This document shows, in pieces, positions 12,087-20,340 of a stretch of DNA of 64,000 nt. The notes below the pieces were generated by a model. The model searched no databases and was not told the origin of the DNA. It worked only from the letters and a program-made list of their open reading frames with translations. Origin of the DNA: Aedes albopictus (lineage: Eukaryota > Arthropoda > Insecta > Diptera > Culicidae); contig NC_085136.1 of the NCBI RefSeq assembly GCF_035046485.1, positions 83,159,734-83,223,733 on the forward strand, in the 5' to 3' direction. Numbering within the stretch: position 1 is the stretch's first letter; each line of letters starts with the position of its first letter. The translations under genes and the position numbers were made by a program.

Positions 12087-13080
12087 ATCACCAATCTCGT
12101 TAATACTCCAAGACAGAAAAGTCACGTCACTCTGTAGTAGCAAGTTACACGTTCGGCTCCTTCTCAGAAATTTATTTTCCGGAACAAATGAACCGGCATT
12201 CATGACCCAAACATCTTTGGTAAGTTGACCACCGTTGGTACGTTGGCGTTCATCCCGCGTCGCCGCTTGCCTAAAGTTCCACTGCACACTAAACAATATT
12301 ATTTCTGTTGGGTCGTGACAGATCGCATCCGACACAGCAGCAGCTCACTTCAAAAGCGAGTTTTTAATTTCAACCTCCGGCGGACCCAACAGATCGTATC
12401 AGTCGCTACGACAGCTCCGTTTTGAAGCGAGCGCTTCCGACTTCACTTCCTCGATTTTAACCAAGCCATCAGCATAGCCTATTTCATGTGCAGAACATTG
12501 GCCTATTCCAAACTATTCCGAACCCCGATCTACAATAATCAAATGCCCATAGCTGCAAATCCACCTCCACTTCACTTCTCTCATCTCTTCAACTTGTCAA
12601 CACTATATCTTCTAAACAAGGTGTCACAGTTGGATTCGTTATAAGAAACGCTCGAACGCTCATTGGTAATCATTGATCCTCCTCGCTTTTTCATAACGAC
12701 CTTGCAAACAATCTTAAGGACAGACTTATTAGGATCCCAAAATGGCCGCCACAATAGCCGACTTTGGGACCTACTCATGATTACGAGCGCACAAATCTCT
12801 TCGTAAACAAAACCAGCGCACCTCATCTTCTTATTTTAAGATTACAAGTGAGCAAGAACAGAATAATAAAATTCACTGTTGTTTGAAGCTTGCTTCTTGA
12901 GATTTGCGCGTCTGAAGTTCTGATGCACTGTTCAAGCGGGATTACAAGACGTTTGTCCTTAAGTAATCGAACATCGCCCACCTTTGTCCAACCCACAAAC
13001 AATCATACAAATTATTTACCCCATTATGGACTCTTGCTGACCTGTCTTGCGCATTCATTCGACTTCCTTTTTTTCTATGT
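12087..13080. other. LTR-element interior with a shared dispersed repeat
   Basis: No coding potential. 12730-12860 contains a module shared with 44885-45180 (AATGGCCGCCACAAT, CGTAAACAAA, TTACAAGTGAGCAA). 12860-13080 leads into the minisatellite. Confidence 0.45.
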
Positions 13081-13104
13081 CGCTTTGGTACAAAACCAGA
13101 CTCC

Positions 13105-13566
13105 CTTCTTCCAACTAGCGCTGCGGAACTATCCGGACTCGCTTCTTAAACTGGCGCTTCGGAATAACTCCGGACTCGCATCTTTTCCATGTGTAGCGCT
13201 TCGGTGTATGACCGGACTCGCATCTTACAATTGGCGCTTCGGAACTAATCCGGACTCGCTTCTTTTTCATGGGCGCTTCGGTACAGAACCGGACTCGCTT
13301 CTTAAACTGGCGCTTCGGAATAACTCCGGACTCGCAATTTTTCTATTTGTGGTGCTTCGGTGTAGGACCGGACTCGCATCTATCAACTAGCGCTTCGGAA
13401 CTAATCCGGACTCGCTTCTTCGTGGCACTTCGGATAATCCGGACTTGCCATTTACATGTATTGCTGCTAGCGCTTCGGAACGTTCCGGACTCGCTGTCTT
13501 CTGTGGTGCTTCGGAATTCTCCGGACTCACCCCTCATCGGCACTACGGTTTAACCCGGACTTGCCT
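13105..13566. repeat. Minisatellite, 12 units, GCTTCGG...CCGGACTCGC
   Basis: Twelve units each carry GCGCTTCGG, a 4-9 nt variable linker and CCGGACTCGC, separated by T/C-rich spacers; the spacing is about 36-44 bp. Linker types recur in order (ATAACT, TGTRTGA, ACTAAT, TACAGAA, then ATAACT, TGTAGGA, ACTAAT), a higher-order repeat of about four units. TTCGGA and TCCGGA within a unit can form a small hairpin. It lies about 180-640 bp inside the 5' LTR in element sense, in the leader region. Apparent ORFs across it (166 and 94 aa) simply translate the repeat. Confidence 0.85.
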
Positions 13567-13747
13567 TATAACTTGTACCTCAGGATCTTCCCGACACAAT
13601 TGTATTTAGACCCAATTGTCATGGAACGAGAATAGCAAACACTGCTCGTCCTCCTCCTCATCCTCCTCCAACAGAGGAAAAAAATTGAGCACTTCACAAA
13701 AAAAACACGATTCCAACAAAACAAAATACCTACCGGCTGTGCCAAAT

Positions 13748-13977
13748 TGTCGAATCGTCCTTTGGGAGCTTTGTTCTCGTCGCTCTCGTGGCCGCGACAT
13801 TCCACTCAATCGATGCTCCATCCGTTCAAGGTTCCCGTATATCCCCGCTCCTCCGATACTGTTGTTGTGTGCCTTGTTGTTGTTTTTTCTGTTCCTCCCT
13901 CTTTTGACAGTTCGATTCCGCATCCCCACACTGAACCAAATACTTCTTATTTATATTTTATTGCACATAACTCTACA
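13748..13977 (-). repeat. 5' LTR of the non-autonomous element
   Basis: A 230 bp copy apparently identical to 9256-9485. Next to its inner edge on the minus strand are 3 nt and then TGGCACAGCCGGTAGG, a plausible tRNA primer-binding site (about 13744-13729). Confidence 0.87.
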
Positions 13978-14340
13978 GGCATGAGATGGACACACAACAT
14001 CAGCAGAAAGTGGATTGCCCTTCGGATGAAATGTTCTCGTTAGTAATGGTAATGGCATTGTTGTCTAGTAGGGTCTTTTTAGATATTTTGGCTCTATTCG
14101 CGTATGACACCAGAAATCGTCTGACATACAACACTGTTCACATAACATAATATCACTATCATCGATATTCTCAGTCGAGCGTAAGTCGAAAAGTGCTTTA
14201 GAATCGAGAAATTGTACACTGTCTACAGCAAGCAAAACACTCATAACGGACCATTGAGTCGGAAAATTAAACTCGTTATTGCGACTTCTTGTGTCCTTGG
14301 ACTCGCCTGAGCTGAGATGAAATTCTAAATTTCGTTCCAC
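13978..14340 (-). pseudogene. 5' half of an unidentified ORF-bearing repeat, broken
   Basis: The minus-strand reading from 14340 matches the open frame at about 46690-47213, with shared peptides QWSVMSVLLAVDSVQFLDSK and IMLCEQCCMS. A TAG replaces a Leu codon in the word CCCTACTAG (14065-14067), so only 91 codons are open. The LTR element separates it from its 3' half at 8958-9255. Confidence 0.7.
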
Positions 14341-14499
14341 TACGAATTATTGCGGCAAAATGATTATTATATTTTCCATCGATAAGTATGTATTTATTTT
14401 GTGATTTCAATCGAAGTTCAGTGGTGTAACATCAGAGCTAATCACTCGGCTTCCTCTCCACATCGTGTTCATTGTTTGAATGATTTCCCTAACCTGTAC
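14341..14499. other. Unassigned DNA
   Basis: A short AT-rich spacer between the ORF-bearing repeat and the GAATTCC-type block; nothing is recognised. Confidence 0.3.
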
Positions 14500-15870
14500 A
14501 ATGATCCTGAAGAAAAGAAATGAACAATGCTGTCAAGTGAAATCCGGTAATTTCTCGGAAAAATCAGAATGAATTCCTGGCAGAAAAGCTCAATGGATTT
14601 CTGAATGAACCTCTGAAGGTATTCAAGAACAAATCTTCACTCGAATTCCTTTAGGGAGTTCGTAAGAGAAACCGAGGAGGAATATCCAAAAGTCATTCCT
14701 GAAGAAATCAAAGCTGCTTTTCTGAAGATATTCGTGTAGTAAAACTAAAAAAATACTTGGGAACCTCTTAAGAGAATTTCTTAAGGAATGTTTTGATGAT
14801 TTTTCGGAAGAATTGTGAAAAAAATCTAAAATTTTACTCAAGACCTTGTCCTGGAAAAACCTCTTTCGCATTTTAAAAAAAAAATTGATGTTGAAATGCC
14901 AAGGAAATAATTCTGAAAAATGTTTTGAATATAATCATGATACAATCCGACGAGAAATACTTAAAGGTATCCTTGGACGATATGTTGGACGGAATATCCA
15001 AGAAAATACAGAGTTTCGGGAGAAATTCATGAGACAATCTCTGACATAACTGTCTGCAGGAATTCCTGCTTGAAGCACTGAAACAAATCATGCAATAATC
15101 TCGGGAGAAATCCCTGAATAAATTAATGGGGACTTTCTTTTAGGAATTTTCAATGATCTTCAGGATGGACTTCGTCGTGATATCATGAATGAATTCCTAC
15201 AAAAACTCCTGGGAATATTTCTGAAGAAAACGCTTGATGAATTCCTAAGAGCACCCTTGGAAAATCTCTCGGAAAAAAATAAAGAAACTCCAGAAGTAAT
15301 TCAAAAAATCCTTGAAGGATTTTCTAATCAAGTCCTGGAGAAATGTTTGCAGAAATAAACTGGAGACTTTCAAAAGGAGTCTTTGGATAAATTTGTGGAG
15401 AAGTAAACCCTTGAGAAATTCTTCAAATAATCCCTTGAAGTAACCACATATCTGAAATCCTTGAAAATGTTTATGATGGAATCCTATTAGCAATTTCTTG
15501 AGTAAAAAAAGAACTCATGAAGCAATTCGTGAGGAAATTCTAGAAACATTCTTTGAAGAATTAATTGAAGAAATTTATAGAGGAATTTTGAAAATAATCC
15601 TTGGAGATTTTTTTAGGAATCCCTTGAAAAAATAAAGAAGAAAACTTCAAAAAAAATCTGAAAGAGTTATGATTTTCTGAAGATTTCGCCGGAGGAATTT
15701 CTTAAGGATTCCACAGAAGACCCGAATAATTCGTGAGAAACTCCAAAAAGAGTTTTGAAAAAAAATCATTTAAGAATTTGTGAGGAAGTGTATAAAATGT
15801 TTTTTTAGAGGAATACTTGAAAACAGTTTTGGAGAAATTTTAGAAGGGTAATCTGGAGAATACTGGAAAA
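14500..15870 (+). repeat. GAATTCC-rich dispersed repeat (copy 1)
   Basis: Purine-rich on the + strand with endless variants of GAAATTCCT, CTTGAAGAA and TTCTGGAG. It is not just low complexity: 15185-15580 aligns in order with about 50660-51110 (AAAACGC...GA, CCAGAAGTAATT, CCCTTGAGAAATTCTTCAAA, AAAGAACTCATGA). A translated frame gives F/L/K/E-rich octad-like peptides with many stops, so any coding past is unproven. Confidence 0.7.
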
Positions 15871-15872
15871 TT

Positions 15873-16730
15873 TTGTAATTAGAAGGCACGAAATGTGGCT
15901 AATTGGCAAATTGAGAGATGAAATTTGTGAAAAAACCGCGTTCTGGTGGGATTCGTACCCACGACTCCGTATTCGCTAGACCGGCGCTTTAACCACAGAG
16001 AACAGACGTTTAAGCTTAAACAAAAATATGTCGAAATCGTGTGTAAAGAATTTAAGTGTACCTCAACGCCATCAACGGAGACTGCCCCACATATAAAGCC
16101 GATTTGGCACCACGACGGCAGTGTTCATCGTTAAAATACACTAGCCCACAAAGCGACACGAGCTCCAAACGGCCAAAAACGGCGAGCACTGGAAACAAAT
16201 ATGACAACACAACACGACGCTAGCGCCGCGCAACGGGAGCATAACCACATACTCTGATATGACCGTTACAAAGTTTTACACAAGGCAGAAAGCAAAGATA
16301 GACGTCTGTTCTCTGTGCTTTAACCAATTAAGCCACAAAAGAAGTAATGATTCTGCGGAATAGAAAGCCAAACTGACTCCAAAGCCGCACCGTAAACACA
16401 CCTATTTCACATCTCATCTCTCTTTCGGCTTAGATGCCAATCCTCAACACAGTCCTACTCCTGTTTGTGCCCACTAACTACAAGTGAGAGCGAATTATTT
16501 TTATGAAGCCGAGACTTACTCTCGCACTCTGCATACCTAGCCACCAGGCAGTTTGTTTTGCTGGTGTCTAATTAGTATGCGTCAAGAGCTCGGCACAGTC
16601 GGACCGAACTGCGCCATGTGACGCAAGCAAGGAGTCGTGGGTTCGAATCCCACCAGAAAGCGATTTTTTTTTCCATAAATTTCATCTCTCAATTTTTCAA
16701 TTAGCAACATTTCGTGCCTTCTAATTACAA
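15873..16730. mobile_element. Inverted-repeat element with tRNA-like ends
   Basis: About 100 bp termini are inverted copies (TTGTAATTAGAAGGCACGAA and complement). Each inner terminus carries a tRNA-like B box: GGGTTCGAATCCCACC on the + strand near 16642, and the same with one change on the minus strand near 15960-15945. On the minus strand, once the MITE at 15994-16317 is ignored, an A-box-like TGGCTTAATTGG precedes the B box and a T-run follows, so it looks like a pol III unit. Two head-to-head tRNA-derived units would explain the structure. Confidence 0.55.
15994..16317 (+). mobile_element. MITE, CACAGAGAACAGAC family, copy A
   Basis: A 324 bp element with termini CACAGAGAACAGACGT and its complement, flanked by the exact 7 bp duplication CTTTAAC (15987-15993, 16318-16324). 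It sits inside the tRNA-like segment. The interior matches copies B-E. Confidence 0.88.
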
Positions 16731-16876
16731 GTTTCTTCAGTATGTTTCAGACATACAAGCAAATCTGGTAAAATTCTAGTAAAATGGGGAATATGTGTCA
16801 TTGTACTCTTGCTTGCGTCACATGGCGCAGTTCGGTCGTCTGAGCATCCGACCGTGCCGAGCTCTCGACGTATACA
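16731..16876. repeat. Spacer with an inverted copy of 16573-16636
   Basis: 16805-16875 is the reverse complement, with a few changes, of 16573-16636 (shared GCGTCACATGGCGCAGTTCGG). The two lie on either side of the tRNA-like element's right end. The rest is AT-rich. Confidence 0.65.
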
Positions 16877-17212
16877 CACAGAGAACAGACATTTAAGCTC
16901 GAACAAAAATACGTCGAAATCGTGTGTAAAGGATTTAAGTGTACCTCAACGCCACCAACGGAGACTGCCCCACATATAAAGTCAATTTGACCCCACGATG
17001 GCAGTGTTCATCGTTAAAATACACTAGCCCACAAAGCGACACGAGCGCCAAACGGCCAAAAACGGCGAGCACTGGAAACAAATTTGACAACAAAACAATG
17101 TAAGTGATGGGACGCTAGCGCCGCATAACGGGAGCATAACCACATACTCTGAAATGACCGTTACAATGTTTTACACAAGGCAGAAAGCAAAGATAGACGT
17201 CTGTTCTCTGTG
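16877..17212 (+). mobile_element. MITE, CACAGAGAACAGAC family, copy B
   Basis: 336 bp with the 7 bp duplication GTATACA (16870-16876, 17213-17219). Same orientation as copies A and E. Confidence 0.88.
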
Positions 17213-17217
17213 GTATA

Positions 17218-18117
17218 CAGTATGACCCTTAAAAAAATGCGAAATTCCTTGTTTTGCGGTATTTGATGATTTTTAATGAAATAATCCTAACGAATCAAAC
17301 TTTTTTTGGATTAGGGTACAACAAGGAGGTCTTTGTCATACAGGATCTCTAAATTTTTTGTCAAAATATTCATTGGTTACGTATATGGGATACCTTATAA
17401 TTGTTAACAATTTCTAAATAAAATCAAGTTTTCCTCTAATTTTCAGAGCAAAATGAACTAAGATTAAAACTTTTAAACACATGAAAACCATGAAGAAATA
17501 TGTACTCTTTAATACGCCCATGTTTGAACAATATTTTTAAAATAATTTCAAATGTTTAGGAAACAAAAACTAAAAAAGATAAATTTATAAAAAAAACTTA
17601 ACACTGTTTGAACATTTTTCAAAACAATGTTTTGTCGATGAAGACATTTAAACCTACCTTTATGATAGGTGCAAATACTAAGTACTTAAAAACAATTTCA
17701 TGCTTAAAACATAAAATTTACTAAAAATTATCATTTGTCAAATAGTTCAATTTTCAGAAAATGTCTCTTAATTTATAAGTTAATATTTTTTTTCGTTCTA
17801 GTCCGACGAACCAACGAACTCCTGAAGACCTTATCCAGCCATAAAAGAACTATTTTGAAAATAAAATTTGATTGATTGAAAGCAATTGAAAGTAAATTAC
17901 ATCCTTAAAAAACGGCCTCTGGCGCGTGGACGATTTCGACATCCATATGTTCCGTTCAGTTTCCAAAGGTACGTGCATGAAATCAGTCTATGTTCCTTTG
18001 CCATTATCAGATAAGTGGCTCTACTATACTATCCAATAGATACGTGCAAGGTTAATCAGTTCGAAGTAGGGGAACGATGACTTTGAAAACTTTCGCATTT
18101 TTTTATGGATCATACTG
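17218..18117. mobile_element. TA-flanked inverted-repeat element
   Basis: 900 bp, TA on both sides (17216-17217, 18118-18119). It starts CAGTATGACCCTTAAAAAAA; the other end is the near-complement, sharing AAAAAAATGCGAAA. The interior is AT-rich with no transposase frame. Confidence 0.7.
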
Positions 18118-18126
18118 TACTATTAG

Positions 18127-18462
18127 CACAGAGAACAGACGTCTATCTTCGCTTTCTGCCTTGTGTAAAACTTTGTAACGGTCATTTCAGAGTATGTGGT
18201 TATGCTCCCGTTGCGCGGCGCTAGCGTGCCATCACTTACATTGTTGTGTTGTCAAATTTGTTTCCAGTGCTCGCCGTTTTTGGCCGTTTGGCGCTCGTGT
18301 CGCTTTGTGAGCTAGTGTATTTTAACGATGAACACTGCCATCGTGGGGTCAAATCGACTTTATATGTGGAGCAGTCTCCGTTGGTGGCGTTGAGGTACAC
18401 TTAAATCCTTTACACACGATTTCAATGTATTTTTGTTCGAGCTTAAATGTCTGTTCTCTGTG
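18127..18462 (-). mobile_element. MITE, CACAGAGAACAGAC family, copy C
   Basis: 336 bp, inverted relative to A, B and E. The right flank is CTTAAAC but the left flank is TACTATTAG, so there is no matching target duplication. It forms a tandem pair with copy D. Confidence 0.85.
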
Positions 18463-18469
18463 CTTAAAC

Positions 18470-18805
18470 CACAGAGAACAGACGTCTATCTTCGCTTTCT
18501 GCCTTGTGTAAAATTTTGTAACGGTCATTTCAGAGTATGTGGTTATGCTCCCGTTGCGCGGCGCTAGCGTGCCATCACTTACATTGTTGTGTTGTCAAAT
18601 TTGTTTCCAGTGCTCGCCGTTTTTGGCCGTTTGGCCCTCGTGTCGCTTTGTGAGCTAGTGTATTTTAACGATGAACACTGCCATCGTTTGGTCAAATCGA
18701 CTTTATATGTGGAGCAGTCTCCGTTGGTGGCGTTGAGGTACACTTAAATCCTTTACACACGATTTCAATGTATTTTTGTTCGAGCTTAAATGTCTGTTCT
18801 CTGTG
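18470..18805 (-). mobile_element. MITE, CACAGAGAACAGAC family, copy D
   Basis: 336 bp, only about five differences from copy C by eye, with CTTAAAC on both sides (18463-18469, 18806-18812). Either an insertion beside C or a tandem duplication of C plus its flank. Confidence 0.85.
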
Positions 18806-18811
18806 CTTAAA

Positions 18812-19160
18812 CTGCCGTTCTACGCATAATTGTCCCATGTTATATTGGATTCCCATATAACATGTGACAATCGGGCGTAGAACCACCGACGAACCGACGT
18901 GACAGCTAGAACAAACAAATTCAAATTTGTTGTCCGCGACGCCATGATGAAAAATAGCCGAACACTATCGCCACCTCTATAACGGCCCGCGTTGGTATGC
19001 TAGCTTGATACCAAACCCCCGTGTGTTAACATAGGAAGAGGTTCGCGTCTACGCTGATTTGACAGAAGGGTTCGCTCGCTTTGCTGGTCGACCGTTAAAT
19101 TGAGGGGGGACAGTTTTGAAACACCACTGTCACGTCGGTTCGTCGGTGGTAGAACGGCAG
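18812..19160. mobile_element. CTGCCGT hairpin element, split by a nested MITE
   Basis: Termini CTGCCGTTCTACGC and GTAGAACGGCAG, TAAA on each side. The left arm and most of the right arm (to 18883) fold back around TTGGATTCCC. The last bases of the right arm are displaced to 19149-19160 by the nested element. Confidence 0.65.
18884..19148. mobile_element. MITE, CACCGACGAACCGACG family
   Basis: 265 bp with termini CACCGACGAACCGACGTGAC and its complement and the 7 bp duplication GTAGAAC (18877-18883, 19149-19155). The host palindrome confirms that the duplication was made at insertion. No ORF. Confidence 0.8.
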
Positions 19161-19179
19161 TAAATGTCTGTTCTCTGTG
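19161..19179. repeat. Terminal fragment of the CACAGAGAACAGAC MITE
   Basis: Only the last 19 bases of a sixth copy are present, reading TAAATGTCTGTTCTCTGTG. Confidence 0.7.
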
Positions 19180-19197
19180 GTTAAAAGGTCGATAAAC

Positions 19198-19533
19198 CAC
19201 AGAGAACAGACATTTAAGCTCGAACAAAAATACATTGAAATCGTGTGTAAAGGATTTAAGTGTACCTCAACGCCACCAACGGAGACTGCTCCACATATAA
19301 AGTCGATTTGACCCCACGATGGCAGTGTTCATCGTTAAAATACACTAGCTCACAAAGCGACACGAGCGCCAAACGGCCAAAAACGGCGAGCACTGGAAAC
19401 AAATTTGACAACACAACAATGTAAGTGATGGCACGCTAGCGCCGCGCAACGGGAGCATAACCACATACTCTGAAATGACCGTTACAAAGTTTTACACAAG
19501 GCAGAAAGCGAAGATAGACGTCTGTTCTCTGTG
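19198..19533 (+). mobile_element. MITE, CACAGAGAACAGAC family, copy E
   Basis: 336 bp with the exact 7 bp duplication GATAAAC (19191-19197, 19534-19540). Same orientation as A and B. Confidence 0.88.
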
Positions 19534-19540
19534 GATAAAC

Positions 19541-19781
19541 TAAAAAAAATAATAATTTATTATTGACTAATCCAAATGCCTGTGCCGTAGGGATTTGCGT
19601 TCAAATTTCCCGTGTTAAGAATATTTATAAGAACTTTGTAAGCATCTTTTGTTCTCCCGCATAGGCTTGCATTAGGTTTCATGAGATATAATTTGAAGAA
19701 CTCAATATAAAAAAACCCTTGACCGGGTCGCACATCTCTCTCTTGGTTACGTGGTTTATGTATGTCCAGAGCTAAGCTGGA
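19541..19781. other. Unassigned DNA upstream of Paf-AHalpha
   Basis: Not shared with the second exon 1 copy, so it lies outside the duplicated block. No repeat or gene is recognised. Confidence 0.35.
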
Positions 19782-20340
19782 AAAAACACACTCAGCAAAA
19801 TCACACTGTGGCAAAATCACCTGCTGATTCTTTCACGATTACCCTTCGAATTTGTTTCGGTGTTCCGCACAGTGTTTCCCCTTATCACACCCAGGTAGCG
19901 CCCTGCACACCGAGAAGATTATTCCTCTTTTCACCCCCCATTCGTCATGACACCAACGCCGCATCAGTGGCCGCCGCAGAGAAAGTTGTTGTTGTCAAAG
20001 CGAAGGTGGATGACAAGCCAGACAGACAGTCGGCGACGACGACGACGTCAAAAAAAAGTGCAAAAGAAAGGTTGTGCAGCTGCTGCCTGCTAGGGAAAAG
20101 TGCTTTTTTCTGGCCTCTTGTGTGTTGCAGCAGTTAAATTAGTGCTCATTTCCTCACCTTGTTGACCTTCCACTGATCGGTGCACTAATTTTAGGTCGAA
20201 TTGCATCTTTGCTTCCCATCCCAGGCCGGTCGTGTGTTTACAAACGATTTTTTTTACGGCTGCAATTTTCCTGTTTTACATCCGAAGGGTGCTGCTGCTG
20301 CTGTTGTTGTTGTTGATCTCTGCGAGGTGGACGGCTCGAA
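19782..20340 (+). promoter_or_regulatory. Promoter/5' UTR region of Paf-AHalpha (duplicated)
   Basis: This block matches 52685-53233. It starts at AAAACACACTCAGCAAAATC, contains a GAC microsatellite (about 20035), a CTG/TTG microsatellite (about 20291-20314), and ends GGCTCGAA just before the start codon, a good insect initiation context. Upstream of about 19980 the two copies differ by many substitutions and a 16 bp insertion here. From 20058 to 20340 they differ only in CTG unit number. The transcription start is not determinable. The 128 aa ORF at 19751-20137 is probably UTR: its frame is not preserved in the other copy. Confidence 0.6.

Larger units (their letters stand above)
9256..13977 (-). 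mobile_element. Non-autonomous LTR retrotransposon, identical LTRs
   Basis: Two 230 bp direct repeats (9256-9485 and 13748-13977) appear identical base for base, start TG and end CA, and are flanked by the 5 bp duplication GGCAT (9251-9255 and 13978-13982). The element interrupts the ORF-bearing repeat at exactly that word. The orientation is minus: the polypurine tract GGAGAAGGAGAGAGA abuts the downstream LTR (9486-9500), and a TGG-starting primer-binding candidate lies 3 nt inside the other LTR (about 13744 downward). The 4.26 kb interior shows no gag, protease, RT, RNase H or integrase in any frame, so it resembles a large retrotransposon derivative mobilised in trans. Identical LTRs imply a recent insertion. 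The interior carries a hAT MITE, a TA-flanked element and a 12-unit minisatellite. Confidence 0.88.

Noticed and set aside
12890..13553. Proteins of 166, 94 and 66 aa with repeated LALRNNSGLA or WRFGTNPDS motifs
   Set aside because: They are frames through the minisatellite on both strands.
13105..13566. CRISPR-like array
   Set aside because: Eukaryotic context, spacers not unique, and units vary within; it is a minisatellite.
15946..16345. Functional tRNA gene on the minus strand
   Set aside because: The B box has a mismatch, the anticodon arm does not pair properly, and a MITE interrupts it; a tRNA-derived repeat fits better.
19751..20137. 128-aa ORF upstream of Paf-AHalpha as a separate gene
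   Set aside because: The frame is not maintained in the duplicated copy despite high identity; it is best explained as 5' UTR.
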